A model generated the notes under the pieces. It was not told the origin of the DNA and made no database searches. It worked only from the letters and a program-made list of their open reading frames with translations. This document shows, in pieces, positions 8,326 to 18,124 of a stretch of 64,000 bases of DNA. Position 1 is the first letter of the stretch. Each line of letters starts with the position of its first letter. Both the position numbers and the translations under genes were made by a program. The DNA comes from Flavobacterium psychrophilum DSM 3660 = ATCC 49418 (lineage in GTDB: Bacteria > Bacteroidota > Bacteroidia > Flavobacteriales > Flavobacteriaceae): contig NZ_MUHE01000018.1 of the NCBI RefSeq assembly GCF_002217405.1, positions 9,476 to 73,475 on the forward strand. Reading direction: 5' to 3'.

Positions 8326-8745
8326 ATGAAAAAAGAGAAACCAGATAATGTCGTTTTTTCGGAAGAAAAAGGATATAACGCTAGCCTGCTGCCTTATGCT
8401 ACGAGTGTTGGTGCGCCAGTAATTAAAACAGATGATGTTGTGGCCTGGAAAATTAGAGGCATACACAATGTAAATAAAGAATTCGAAAACAAGTTTAACG
8501 AACTCAAACAGCAATACCAAAAATTAATGCTAGAATATGAATGGAATGAAATGGTATATAATGCTAAATTCTCTTTCGAACCGGTTATTGGCGAAATTTA
8601 TCATTTGTACACAGGCCATGACGGAATAAATTTTTTATCCTTAATTTCTCCACAAGAATGGAACAAAGAACATATTGCAACTTTCAAACTAAATAGCGAC
8701 AAAAAGTGGCTAATATTAAATGAGAAAGACGATTCATTTTCTTAG
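8326..8745 (+). CDS. DUF2452 domain protein
   Basis: Soluble protein of 139 residues with the DUF2452 pattern KKPDNVVF-like start, YNASLLPYATSVGAPVIK, a central coiled-coil-like segment (FENKFNELKQQYQKLMLEYEW) and FEPVIGEIYHLY..FLSLISPQEW. The function is unknown. It lies between DUF2805 and a flavin reductase in the same run of genes (20 nt and 40 nt gaps), so it is probably co-expressed with the photolyases. Confidence 0.85.
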   Translation: MKKEKPDNVVFSEEKGYNASLLPYATSVGAPVIKTDDVVAWKIRGIHNVNKEFENKFNELKQQYQKLMLEYEWNEMVYNAKFSFEPVIGEIYHLYTGHDGINFLSLISPQEWNKEHIATFKLNSDKKWLILNEKDDSFS

Positions 8746-8785
8746 AACAATACCAGCATTAACCATTATACAATATTAAAACAAA

Positions 8786-9415
8786 ATGCAAAAACACATT
8801 TCTTCGACAGAAATAATGAACATGGAAAAACAAGAACGTGTTCATTTTATAAATAGTTTAGGCGGTTTTAAAAGTGTTTCGCTAATAGGAACTACAAATA
8901 ATGACAGACAAACTAATTTAGCTGTTTTCAGTTCTATTTTCCACATTGGGGCCAACCCTGCATTAATTGCGGTGGTTTTTCGTCCAAGTCCTCCAGATCG
9001 GGATACACTAAAAAATATTCTAGAAACGGGTTTTTACACTATAAACCATATTAACGAAAAGATTTACAAACAAGCGCATCAAACATCGGCTAGATACGAT
9101 GCTAATATTTCAGAATTTGATGCCACGGGATTACAACCAGAGTATAAAAATAATTTTAAAGCACCTTTTGTAAAAGAAAGCAACATACAACTAGGTGTAG
9201 AGTTTAGAGAAAAAATAGCCCTTACCATAAATAATACGATCATGATTATTGGCGAAATTAAAGATGTGTATTTTCCAGAAAATTGCCTGCTCAAAGATGG
9301 CTTTTTAGACCTCGAAAAAGCAAATACCATAACCTGTTCCGGATTAGATAGTTACCATAAAACCATCAGATTAAACCGATTAAGTTATGCTAAACCAGAC
9401 AAAGAAATTACTTAA
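8786..9415 (+). CDS. flavin reductase family protein (FMN-binding split barrel)
   Basis: 209-residue split-barrel flavoprotein. It shows [36 protein letters not shown] and [17 protein letters not shown] near the N-terminal half, typical of the NADH:FMN oxidoreductase-like group. It could supply reduced flavin or be a flavin-dependent oxidoreductase of unknown substrate. Its position 11 nt upstream of the first photolyase gene suggests a link to flavin chemistry of the FAD-dependent photolyases. This is inference; photolyases normally carry their own FAD. Confidence 0.85.
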   Translation: MQKHISSTEIMNMEKQERVHFINSLGGFKSVSLIGTTNNDRQTNLAVFSSIFHIGANPALIAVVFRPSPPDRDTLKNILETGFYTINHINEKIYKQAHQTSARYDANISEFDATGLQPEYKNNFKAPFVKESNIQLGVEFREKIALTINNTIMIIGEIKDVYFPENCLLKDGFLDLEKANTITCSGLDSYHKTIRLNRLSYAKPDKEIT

Positions 9416-9426
9416 ATTCTTTAAAA

Positions 9427-10935
9427 TTGGAAAAAAAAGTTGTCAATATTGTTTGGTTTAAACGAGACTTACGTTTTACAGATAACGAAGCACTATTTCA
9501 TGCGCATCATTCTGGTTTGCCTTTACTGCTGATTTATGTTTTTGAGCCGTCTGTTATGAATTATGATGATTCTGATGTACGCCATTGGCGATTTGTTTAC
9601 GAATCATTGTTAGATATGCAATTAAAACTAGACCTAGTTGCTTCAAAAATTTATTTTTTTCATAATGAATCGAAAATAATATTTTCAGAATTAATAAAAA
9701 TTTTTAATGTACAAACTATTTTTTCACATCAAGAAATTGGCAATAAAATCACATTCGATAGAGATATTGAAATGCAAGCATTTTTTAATAAAAATAATAT
9801 TATTTGGAAAGAGTTTCAACTGCACGGTGTGATTAGAAAATTAAAATCACGACAAAATTGGGACAAAAAATGGGAAGATGTAATGCGTGCTTCGCCAAGA
9901 ATAATAGATTTGAAAGATTTAAAAATTGAAATATTAAGTGATTCTTTTTACCAAGAATTTAAAGGAGAAATTTTAAATCCTGAAATTACCACTCACAACA
10001 AAAACTTCCAGCAAGGCGGAGAAAATTTTGCTTGGCGGTATTTAGATAGTTTTGTAAAAAAACGGTATGTTAATTATAGCAAGCACATATCAAAACCATT
10101 ACTAAGTAGAAAAGGTTGCAGCAGATTGTCACCTTATTTAACCTACGGAAATATTAGCATGCGAGCCATTTATCAATATACAAATCAACATTATGAAACA
10201 TCTAAAAACAAACGAGCGATTCTAAATTTTGTGTCGCGATTGCATTGGCATTGCCATTTTATGCAAAAATTTGAAGACGAATGCACCATGGAATTTGAAA
10301 ATGCAAATCGTGCGTATGACGTTTTAATAAAACCCAAAAACGAGACCTATATAAAAGCTTGGCAAGAAGGCAAAACAGGTGTTCCAATTGTTGATGCTTG
10401 CATGCGATGTTTAGTAACAACAGGGTATATTAATTTTAGAATGCGCGCCATGGTAGTTTCTTTTTTTACGTTTAATTTATGGCAGGATTGGCGAGAGCTA
10501 CATTTTTTAGCTCGTCAATTTCTAGATTACGAACCAGGAATACACTATCCGCAAATTCAAATGCAATCAGGTACAACAGGAATTAACACAATACGAATAT
10601 ACAACCCTATAAAAAACTCCGAAGAACACGACCCAGAAGGCATTTTTATAAAACAATGGTTGCCAGAATTAGCCGAAATCCCACTTTCGTTGCTACATGA
10701 ACCCTGGAAAATGAACGATATGGAACAACAATTTTACAATTGCAAAATAGGAGAAGATTATCCTACACTCATTGTAAATATTGACCAGACCAGAAAATAC
10801 GCTAGCGATATCGTATGGAGTTTTCGCAAAAAAGACGAAGTGAAAGTAGAAGGAAAACGAATTTTACAAAAGCATGTAACAAATCCTAATAAACCAAAAA
10901 ATGAGAGGCATAAAAAAACAAAACCTACCCAATAA
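9427..10935 (+). CDS. divergent cryptochrome/photolyase family protein
   Basis: 502-residue FAD protein with an N-terminal photolyase alpha/beta domain ([18 protein letters not shown]) and a C-terminal FAD domain ([54 protein letters not shown]). It starts at TTG 9427. The stretch that in class I photolyases reads WxWxxxTGTD is here [11 protein letters not shown], so both pocket tryptophans and the Asp are replaced. It may therefore be a photoreceptor or an unusual repair enzyme rather than a classical CPD photolyase. The C-terminal tail is Lys-rich. It overlaps the DUF2256 gene by 35 nt. Confidence 0.87.
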   Translation: MEKKVVNIVWFKRDLRFTDNEALFHAHHSGLPLLLIYVFEPSVMNYDDSDVRHWRFVYESLLDMQLKLDLVASKIYFFHNESKIIFSELIKIFNVQTIFSHQEIGNKITFDRDIEMQAFFNKNNIIWKEFQLHGVIRKLKSRQNWDKKWEDVMRASPRIIDLKDLKIEILSDSFYQEFKGEILNPEITTHNKNFQQGGENFAWRYLDSFVKKRYVNYSKHISKPLLSRKGCSRLSPYLTYGNISMRAIYQYTNQHYETSKNKRAILNFVSRLHWHCHFMQKFEDECTMEFENANRAYDVLIKPKNETYIKAWQEGKTGVPIVDACMRCLVTTGYINFRMRAMVVSFFTFNLWQDWRELHFLARQFLDYEPGIHYPQIQMQSGTTGINTIRIYNPIKNSEEHDPEGIFIKQWLPELAEIPLSLLHEPWKMNDMEQQFYNCKIGEDYPTLIVNIDQTRKYASDIVWSFRKKDEVKVEGKRILQKHVTNPNKPKNERHKKTKPTQ

Positions 10936-11038
10936 AATTTGTTTGGTTTGCAATAAACCTTTCGCATGGCGCAAAAAATGGGAAAAGGTTTGGGACGAAG
11001 TAAAATATTGTAGTGATAAATGCAGAAGCAACAAATAA
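10901..11038 (+). CDS. DUF2256 small zinc-binding-type protein
   Basis: A 45-residue protein, easily missed because of its size. Read directly from the sequence, it contains [20 protein letters not shown] and [12 protein letters not shown], which match the DUF2256 consensus. The four cysteines (14, 17, 37, 41; CxxC...CxxxC) suggest a structural zinc ribbon. It overlaps the 3' end of the preceding photolyase by 35 nt and ends 1 nt before the ATG of the next one, so translation is probably coupled. DUF2256 genes are recurrent neighbours of Fe-S photolyases. A role as accessory or metal/cofactor factor is inference. Confidence 0.9.
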   Translation: MRGIKKQNLPNKICLVCNKPFAWRKKWEKVWDEVKYCSDKCRSNK

Positions 11039-11039
11039 A

Positions 11040-12575
11040 ATGTTAAAAACTTTACGATTAATTCTCGGCGATCAATTAAATATAAATCATTCTTGGTTTC
11101 AAACTAACGATGATTCGATTACTTATGTCATAATGGAAATTCGTTCTGAAACCGATTATGCCACACATCATATTCAAAAAATAGCTGGTTTTTTTTCCGC
11201 TATGCGAAATTTTGCTTCCGAATTAAAAGAGAAAAAACACAACAGCATTTATTTCCATTTAAACGACACTAATAATTTACAAGCCTTTGACAAAAACCTA
11301 CAACAACTTATTAATAAAGAACACTATACCCATTTCGAATACCAATTACCAGATGAATATCGTTTAGATGAATTGCTAAAAAACTTTTGTCAAACACTTT
11401 CTATTTCAACTTCTGTAGCAGATTCAGAACATTTTATGAGCACTCGAGAAGAATTAGGCAATTTTTTTGATGGTAAAAAAACATTTTTGATGGAAAGTTT
11501 CTATCACATGATGCGAAAAAAACACAATGTTTTAATGCAAGGTAACAAACCATTAACAGGAAAATGGAATTATGACGGCGAAAACAGAAAAAAATTACCC
11601 AAAAACCATAAACCAACATCGCCATTAGGTTTTAACAATGATGTTTCAGAAATTGTGGCTGAAATTCATAAAACCAATATCAAAACTATTGGAAATATTG
11701 ACGCAAAAAACTTTGTTTGGCCTACCACCAGAACACAATCTTTAAAATTATTAGACTTTTTTGTTACAGAATGTTTAACTCTTTTCGGAAGTTATCAAGA
11801 TGCAATGACACCCAACCAATGGTCACTTTATCATTCCAGAATTTCTTTTTCGATGAATGTAAAATTAATTTCTCCGCTAGAAGTCATCAATAGAGCCATT
11901 CAAGAATGGGAAAGTCGACCTGACCAAATTGCATACAATCAATTAGAAGGATTCGTGAGACAAATAATTGGCTGGCGAGAATACATGAGAGGCATATATT
12001 GGAACAAAATGCCACAATATGCCACAATGAATTATTTTGAGAATCAAAATAAATTACCCCAATGGTTTTGGACAGGAAAAACAAAAATGAATTGCCTAAA
12101 AGACACCATAAATCAATCCTTAAATTTTGCCTACGCACATCATATTCAACGATTGATGATTACAGGAAATTTTGCACTTTTAGCTGGAGTAAATCCTGAT
12201 GAAGTAGATGCTTGGTATTTGGGAATTTATATTGATGCTATACAATGGGTCGAAATCACCAATACAAGAGGCATGAGTCAGTTTGCCGATGGCGGAATTG
12301 TAGGTACAAAACCGTATGTGAGTGCTGCTTCATACATAGACAAAATGAGTCATTATTGTGGAAGCTGTTTCTATAAAAAATCGATAAAAACTGGCGATAA
12401 AGCCTGCCCTTTCAATAGTTTGTATTGGAATTTTTATGATAAAAACCAAGACAAACTAAGCAAAAACCCTCGAATTGGAATGATGTACAATATGTGGCAA
12501 AAAATGAAACCTGATGACAAAGTAGCGTTGTTACAACAAGCCGATTATTATTTAAAAAATATTAATAAATTATGA
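11040..12575 (+). CDS. Fe-S bacterial cryptochrome/(6-4) photolyase (PhrB/FeS-BCP type)
   Basis: 511 residues from ATG 11040 (MLKTLRLILGDQLN, the classical start of this family; an upstream GTG at 11013 would overlap DUF2256). Members carry FAD, a lumazine-type antenna and a [4Fe-4S] cluster, and repair (6-4) photoproducts or sense light. The C-terminal cluster motif is intact: Cys-x2-Cys in YCGSCFY, then a Cys 13 residues later in ACPFNSLYW, plus the upstream Cys in KMNCLKD. The FAD-domain segments EGFVRQIIGWREYMRG and TGNFALLAG are conserved. Its stop overlaps the start of the DASH gene (ATGA). Confidence 0.93.
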   Translation: MLKTLRLILGDQLNINHSWFQTNDDSITYVIMEIRSETDYATHHIQKIAGFFSAMRNFASELKEKKHNSIYFHLNDTNNLQAFDKNLQQLINKEHYTHFEYQLPDEYRLDELLKNFCQTLSISTSVADSEHFMSTREELGNFFDGKKTFLMESFYHMMRKKHNVLMQGNKPLTGKWNYDGENRKKLPKNHKPTSPLGFNNDVSEIVAEIHKTNIKTIGNIDAKNFVWPTTRTQSLKLLDFFVTECLTLFGSYQDAMTPNQWSLYHSRISFSMNVKLISPLEVINRAIQEWESRPDQIAYNQLEGFVRQIIGWREYMRGIYWNKMPQYATMNYFENQNKLPQWFWTGKTKMNCLKDTINQSLNFAYAHHIQRLMITGNFALLAGVNPDEVDAWYLGIYIDAIQWVEITNTRGMSQFADGGIVGTKPYVSAASYIDKMSHYCGSCFYKKSIKTGDKACPFNSLYWNFYDKNQDKLSKNPRIGMMYNMWQKMKPDDKVALLQQADYYLKNINKL

Positions 12576-13864
12576 TTAAGACAGCCATAGTTTGGTTTAA
12601 AACCGATTTACGAGTAGAAGATAACGAAACAATTATTAAAGCCATTTTGCAAAGCGAACAAATAATTCCTGTGTACTGTTTTGATGATTCGCATTTCGAA
12701 ACCACCAAATATGGCTTCAAAAAAACAGGGAGTTTTAGAGCACAATTTTTGTTAGAATCCTTACAAGATTTAGATAAAAATTTAAGAGCAATTGGTTCTG
12801 GATTAGTAATTACAAAAGGAAAACCAGAAATTGAAATTCCGAAAATTGCAAAAGAATATAAAGCACAAAAAGTTTTTAGCAAACGAGAAGTTTCTTTTGA
12901 AGAAAAGAAAACCGAAAAAATGGTTCAAAACGAATTATTCAAATTGCGATGTGAGCTCGAAACTTTTAGCACTAGCACCTTATATCATGCAGAAGACTTA
13001 CCTTTTTCTATCAGAAACATTCCAGATGTCTTTACTAATTTTAGAAAAAAAACAGAACAAGATGCTACAATTAGAACTGTTTTCAAAAAACCAGAAAAGA
13101 TAAATTCACCCAAAATTACAACTTTAAGTTTGCCAACATTAGAAGATTTAGGTTTAAAATGCAAAACAATAGATTCTCGCGCTGCAATACAATTTAAAGG
13201 AGGCGAAACCGAAGCAATAAATAGATTAAATTATTATTTTTTTCAGACCAATAGCATATCTAATTATAAAAAAACTCGAAACGGAATGGTTGGCGAAAAT
13301 TATTCCTCTAAATTTTCTCCTTGGTTGGCTCTGGGTTGTATTTCGCCAAGATTTATTTATAATGAAATTAAAAAATACGAATTGCAATTTGGCGCAAATG
13401 ATTCTAGTTACTGGTTAATTTTCGAATTACTTTGGAGAGATTTCTTCCGTTTTATGTTCAAAAAATACCAAACGAAATTTTTCATATATTTGGGAATAAA
13501 AACAGAAAAAGGCAATTCAAAATCACTAAATGATAAATTATTTTCTCAATGGATAAATGGCAAAACTAAATCTGATTTTATTAATGCCAATATGCTCGAA
13601 TTGAAACTAACAGGATTTATGAGCAATCGAGGAAGGCAAAATGTAGCCAGCTATTTTTGTAATGAATTAAATATGGATTGGCGATTAGGTGCTGCCTATT
13701 TTGAAGAACAACTAATAGATTATGACGTTTGCAGCAATTGGGGAAACTGGGCATATTTAGCTGGAGTTGGTAATGATCCCCGTGGACATCGTTATTTTAA
13801 CATAGAAAAACAAGCCAGTGATTATGATAAAAACAAGGAGTTTAGAGAATTATGGCTAAAATAA
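12572..13864 (+). CDS. DASH family cryptochrome
   Basis: 430-residue photolyase-like flavoprotein. The N-terminal domain starts IKTAIVWFKTDLRVEDNE, and the FAD domain has GNYSS-like contacts, SPWLALGCISPRFIYNEI, GFMSNRGRQNVASYF, MDWRLGAAYFEEQLIDYDVC and the DASH hallmark WGNWAYLAGVGNDPRGHRYF. DASH proteins repair cyclobutane dimers in single-stranded or looped DNA and may signal light. It ends soon after the KQASDYD motif, as usual for compact flavobacterial DASH proteins. It is translationally coupled to the Fe-S photolyase gene (4-nt overlap) and followed by the SDR gene after 17 nt. Confidence 0.94.
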   Translation: MIKTAIVWFKTDLRVEDNETIIKAILQSEQIIPVYCFDDSHFETTKYGFKKTGSFRAQFLLESLQDLDKNLRAIGSGLVITKGKPEIEIPKIAKEYKAQKVFSKREVSFEEKKTEKMVQNELFKLRCELETFSTSTLYHAEDLPFSIRNIPDVFTNFRKKTEQDATIRTVFKKPEKINSPKITTLSLPTLEDLGLKCKTIDSRAAIQFKGGETEAINRLNYYFFQTNSISNYKKTRNGMVGENYSSKFSPWLALGCISPRFIYNEIKKYELQFGANDSSYWLIFELLWRDFFRFMFKKYQTKFFIYLGIKTEKGNSKSLNDKLFSQWINGKTKSDFINANMLELKLTGFMSNRGRQNVASYFCNELNMDWRLGAAYFEEQLIDYDVCSNWGNWAYLAGVGNDPRGHRYFNIEKQASDYDKNKEFRELWLK

Positions 13865-13881
13865 ATTAAAACTTTTATACT

Positions 13882-15309
13882 ATGAAAATTCTACTAACAG
13901 GAGCAAATGGTTATGTTGGAAAACGTTTGTTACCAGAATTATTGGAACAAGGTCATGAAGTCGTTTGTTCTGTTCGAGATAAAACGCGATTGGGGTTAGA
14001 TGCAATTACTTTAGCTAGAGTTTCTATTTGGGAAGTCGATTTTCTTAACGAAGTAAATTATACAAATTGCCCAAAAGAAATTGACATTGCGTATTTTTTA
14101 ATTCATTCCATGGCAAGTTCAATCAATTCATTTGATAAAATGGAAAGTATTGTGGCACAAAATTTTAATAAGTATTCCAGCCATATAAACATCAAACAAG
14201 TAATTTATTTGAGCGGAATTGTTAATGACCCTAACCTTTCTAAACATATGCTCTCGAGAGAAAATGTAGAGAAAATATTAAATTCAGGTCAGCACCAACT
14301 TACTACACTTAAAGCAGGAATAATCGTAGGCTCTGGAAGCTCCTCCTTCGAAATAATTAGAGATTTATGCGAAAAACTACCTTTAATGATAGCTCCAAAA
14401 TGGGTTTTAACCAAAACACAACCCATAGCCATTCGAGACGTAATTCAATATTTAATTGGGGTTCAAAACAAACAAGAATGTCTTAACAAATCGTTTGACA
14501 TTGGTGGGCCAAACATTATTACATACAAACAAATGATGCAATTGTATGCTAAAACTCGAGGAATTAAACTAGCCATCTGGACAATTCCTCTTATGACACC
14601 TAAACTTTCTTCGTATTGGCTTTATTTTGTAACTTCAACATCATACAAATTAGCCATGAATTTAGTAGATAGCATGAAAGTTGAAGTCGTTTGTAGCGAC
14701 AATAAATTACAAAAAATACTTAACATAAAACCCATTTCTTATGTTGATGCAATTAAATTAGCATTCGAAAAAATAGAACAAAACCTAGTCATTTCTAGTT
14801 GGAAAGATAGTTTGTCTAGTAGCCGATTCAAAAAAAAATTATCCAATTATATTCAAGTACCAAATTTTGGATGCTTAAAAGTTAGTAAGCAAATTCAAAT
14901 TACCAATCCAGAACAAGTACTTCAAAATATATGGACCATTGGAGGAAATAAAGGTTGGTATTACGGAAATTGGATGTGGCAATTTCGAGGAATTATTGAT
15001 AAACTCTTTGGAGGAGTTGGCTTACGCCGTGGCAGAACAAGTCCGACACATTTAGACAACGGTGATTCCTTAGATTTTTGGCGTGTTTTATTAGCCGATA
15101 AACAAGAAAAAAGATTGCTTCTTTTTGCCGAAATGAGACTACCCGGTGAAGCTTGGTTAGAATTTCGAATCGATGAAAATAATATTTTACACCAAATTGC
15201 AACCTTCAGACCAATAGGAATTCTAGGCCGAATGTATTGGTATAGTATGGTCCCTTTTCATTTTTTTATTTTTGATGGAATGATCAAAAATATTGCCAAG
15301 GCTAAATAA
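13882..15309 (+). CDS. SDR family NAD(P)-binding protein with C-terminal DUF2867
   Basis: 475-residue two-domain protein. Residues 1 to about 300 form a Rossmann-fold atypical SDR (MKILLTGANGYVGKRLLPEL, a GxxGxxG nucleotide motif). The last 150 residues form a DUF2867 domain (NKGWYYGNWMWQFRGIIDKL, GGVGLRRGR, DFWRV, MRLPGEAWLEF). The substrate is unknown. It is the last gene of the light module, 17 nt after the DASH gene. This SDR-DUF2867 architecture recurs next to photolyase genes in several bacterial groups, so a role in the light or UV response is likely but unproven. Confidence 0.88.
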   Translation: MKILLTGANGYVGKRLLPELLEQGHEVVCSVRDKTRLGLDAITLARVSIWEVDFLNEVNYTNCPKEIDIAYFLIHSMASSINSFDKMESIVAQNFNKYSSHINIKQVIYLSGIVNDPNLSKHMLSRENVEKILNSGQHQLTTLKAGIIVGSGSSSFEIIRDLCEKLPLMIAPKWVLTKTQPIAIRDVIQYLIGVQNKQECLNKSFDIGGPNIITYKQMMQLYAKTRGIKLAIWTIPLMTPKLSSYWLYFVTSTSYKLAMNLVDSMKVEVVCSDNKLQKILNIKPISYVDAIKLAFEKIEQNLVISSWKDSLSSSRFKKKLSNYIQVPNFGCLKVSKQIQITNPEQVLQNIWTIGGNKGWYYGNWMWQFRGIIDKLFGGVGLRRGRTSPTHLDNGDSLDFWRVLLADKQEKRLLLFAEMRLPGEAWLEFRIDENNILHQIATFRPIGILGRMYWYSMVPFHFFIFDGMIKNIAKAK

Positions 15310-15321
15310 TAAGTAAAAACA

Positions 15322-15351
15322 TTGCCACATCAAAAATAAAGTGTAATTTTG
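15322..15351 (+). promoter_or_regulatory. rpsO promoter, consensus -33/-7
   Basis: TTG at 15322-15324, a 19-nt spacer and TAATTTTG at 15344-15351 exactly match the Bacteroidetes primary sigma consensus. It implies a leader of about 50 nt before the rpsO ATG at 15407. The leader contains an imperfect AATCCG/CGGAATT hairpin near 15358-15376. Confidence 0.8.
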
Positions 15352-15406
15352 CACTCGAATCCGAGAAACGGAATTCATACATAAAAATCATTAAACAAAT
15401 ATTGGA

Positions 15407-15673
15407 ATGTATTTAACTAAAGAGATTAAAGAAGAAATCTTCGCTAAACACGGAGAAAAAACAAACACAGGAAAAGCAGAAGCACAAATTGCTTTATTTA
15501 CTTTCAGAATTAGCCACTTAACAGAGCACCTGAAAAAAAATCGTCACGATTATAACACTGAGCGTTCACTTGTTCTTTTAGTAGGTAAAAGAAGATCTTT
15601 ACTAGACTACTTGAAGAAAAAAGAAATCAACCGTTACCGTGAGATTATCAAAGAATTGGGTATTAGAAAATAA
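15407..15673 (+). CDS. rpsO: 30S ribosomal protein S15
   Basis: 88-residue primary 16S rRNA-binding protein of the small subunit platform. It shows KAEAQIALFTFRISHLTEHL, HDYNTERSLVLLVGKRRSLL and DYLKKKEINRYREIIKELGI, the normal S15 signature and length. It is followed by its own terminator and then by pnp, an arrangement shared with many bacteria. No Shine-Dalgarno sequence precedes the ATG, as usual in this group. Confidence 0.99.
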   Translation: MYLTKEIKEEIFAKHGEKTNTGKAEAQIALFTFRISHLTEHLKKNRHDYNTERSLVLLVGKRRSLLDYLKKKEINRYREIIKELGIRK

Positions 15674-15683
15674 TCAATACAAA

Positions 15684-15710
15684 AGAGGTGCGAAAGTGCC
15701 TCTTTTTGTT
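15684..15710 (+). terminator. rpsO terminator
   Basis: AGAGGTGC and GTGCCTCT form an 8-bp stem with two G-U pairs around a GAAA tetraloop, followed by a T-run. It lies 11 nt after the rpsO stop. Confidence 0.88.
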
Positions 15711-15718
15711 TTTAATAA

Positions 15719-15812
15719 AAAGGCAATAGGCATAAGCCAATAGCCTAAAAAAAGAAGTATTTTACACTTCAGAACAATACCTTTTGCCTCATAGCTTTTG
15801 GCTGTTCTTAAA
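15719..15812. repeat. intergenic repeat-like palindromic segment before pnp
   Basis: Contains AGGCAATAGGCATAAGCCAA and, about 70 nt on, TTGCCTCATAGCTTTTGGCT. The two halves are imperfect inverted repeats of GGC/GCC-rich words, each also internally repetitive. It fills most of the 230-nt rpsO-pnp gap. It resembles short intergenic repeats I recall from Flavobacterium genomes, but only one copy is in this window. Confidence 0.45.
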
Positions 15813-15902
15813 AAAAAAGTTGGTTTTTCATTGGGTTTTAGGCATTAACTACGCAACAACAACACAACTAGAACCCATGTTAAACTTAAAAAAGGAAAAT
15901 TT

Positions 15903-18038
15903 ATGATTCCACAATTATTTGTAGAAAGTATCGATTTAGGTGATGGCAGAAACATCACAATCGAGACAGGTCGTTTAGCCAAACAAGCAGACGGTTCTGT
16001 AGTAGTAAGAATTGGTAAAACTGTAATCTTAGGAACAGTTGTATCATCAAGAAAAGCAACTCCAGGGATCGATTTCTTGCCACTTACGGTAGATTATCGC
16101 GAAAAATTTGCAGCTGCTGGTCGTTTTCCAGGAGGATTCTTTAAGAGAGAAGCACGTCCAAGTGATAGCGAAGTATTAACAATGAGATTAGTTGACCGTG
16201 TTTTGCGTCCACTATTCCCATCAGATTACCATGCAGAAGTGCAAGTCATGATTCAGTTAATGTCTCATGACGAAGAAGTAATGCCAGATGCCTTAGCAGG
16301 ATTAGCCGCATCAGCAGCACTTGCCTTATCTGACATCCCTTTCGAAACTTTAATTTCTGAAGCAAGAGTAGGAAGAATAGACGGTAAATTTATCATCAAT
16401 CCATCTCGTGCACAATTAGAATTATCAGATATTGATATGATGATTGGAGCATCTACAGATTCTATCGCCATGGTAGAAGGAGAAATGAAAGAAATCTCTG
16501 AAGCAGAAATGTTAGAAGCCATTAAATTTGCTCACGAACACATTAAAGTACAAATTGCAGCACAAGAAAGATTAGCAGCCGCTTTTGGAAAAAAAGAAGT
16601 TCGTACCTACGAAAAAGAAAAATCCGACGATGCTATATATGCCAAAGTAAAAGAAGCAGCTTACGATAAAATTTACAACATTGCAAAAGTAGGTTCCGCA
16701 AAACAAGAACGTACCGCTGCGTTTGATGCTGTAAAAGAAGAAGTAAAAGCATTATTTACAGAAGAAGAATTAGCAGAAAACGGAGACTTAGTTTCTAAAT
16801 ATTTCTACAAAACGAACAAAGAAGCCGTTCGTAATGTAACTTTAGATTTAGGAACTCGCCTTGACGGAAGAAAAACCACCGAAATTCGTCCAATTTGGTG
16901 CGAAGTAGATTATTTACCATCAGTACACGGATCAGCATTATTTACTCGTGGCGAAACTCAAGCATTAGCAACAGCAACTTTAGGAACCTCTAGAGAAGCA
17001 AATCAAATCGATTCGCCATCACAACAAGGAGAAGAAAAATTCTATTTACACTATAATTTTCCACCATTTTCTACAGGAGAAGCCCGTCCGTTAAGAGGAA
17101 CATCAAGAAGAGAAGTTGGTCACGGAAACTTGGCGCAAAGAGCCTTAAAAAATATGATACCCGCAGATTGTCCTTACACAATCCGTGTAGTTTCTGAAGT
17201 ATTAGAATCTAACGGTTCATCTTCAATGGCTACCGTTTGTGCTGGAACTTTATCCTTAATGGATGCTGGTATTCAAATGATTCGTCCAGTCTCTGGAATT
17301 GCCATGGGATTAATTACCGATGGAGAACGTTTTGCAGTATTATCAGATATTCTAGGTGATGAAGATCATTTAGGAGATATGGATTTTAAAGTAACTGGAA
17401 CCTCAGAAGGAATTACAGCTTGCCAAATGGACATTAAAATTGATGGATTAAAATACGAAATCATGGAAGCGGCATTAGCACAAGCTAGAGATGGTCGTTT
17501 GCATATTCTTAATATTTTAACTGAAACTTTAGCAACACCAAAAGTTGATGTTAAAGCGTATGCGCCAAAAATCATCATGAGAACCATTCCTGGTAACTTT
17601 ATTGGTGCCTTAATTGGACCCGGAGGAAAAGTGATTCAAGAATTACAAAAAGCCACCGGAACAACCATAGTAATTAACGAAGTTGACGAAATGGGAGTTG
17701 TCGAAATCCTTGGTACAGACCCTGCCGGAATCGAAGCTGTATTGGCTAAAATAGAGTCAATTACTTTCAAACCGCAAATAGGAGAAGCATACGAAGTAAA
17801 AGTAATTAAAATGCTAGATTTTGGTGCAGTGGTAGAATATACAGCCGTTCCTGGAAACGAAGTATTATTACACGTATCTGAGCTTGCTTGGGAAAGAACA
17901 GAAAATGTGACCGATGTCGTAAACATGGGTGATGTATTTATGGTGAAATATTTAGGTTTAGATCCTAAAACTCGCAAAGAGAAAGTATCTAGAAAAGCCT
18001 TATTACCAAGACCTCCACGTGAGGAGAAAAAAGAGTAA
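15903..18038 (+). CDS. pnp: polyribonucleotide nucleotidyltransferase (PNPase)
   Basis: 711-residue phosphorolytic 3'-5' exoribonuclease. It has two RNase PH domains ([36 protein letters not shown] with [10 protein letters not shown] and the second catalytic core [18 protein letters not shown]), a KH domain ([20 protein letters not shown]) and an S1 domain ([20 protein letters not shown]). Length and order match the family. It has an AAAGGA sequence just upstream, weakly Shine-Dalgarno-like. It ends with a strong bidirectional terminator. Confidence 0.99.
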
Positions 18039-18071
18039 TCAGATCTTATAGTTTACTAAAGGTTTATTTAT

Positions 18072-18106
18072 AAAAAATCCCGTTTCAGTTTTGAAACGGG
18101 ATTTTT
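18072..18106. terminator. bidirectional terminator between pnp and an opposing gene
   Basis: AAAAATCCCGTTTC and GAAACGGGATTTTT form a near-perfect stem with a short AGTTTT loop. It has T-runs on both strands, serving pnp and the convergent hypothetical gene that ends at 18125. Confidence 0.92.
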
Positions 18107-18124
18107 GCTTTATTTTACAACCCA

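Noticed and set aside
15352-15406. S15-binding leader riboregulator
   Set aside because: Only a weak imperfect hairpin is visible in the 50-nt leader, not enough to claim an autoregulatory structure.
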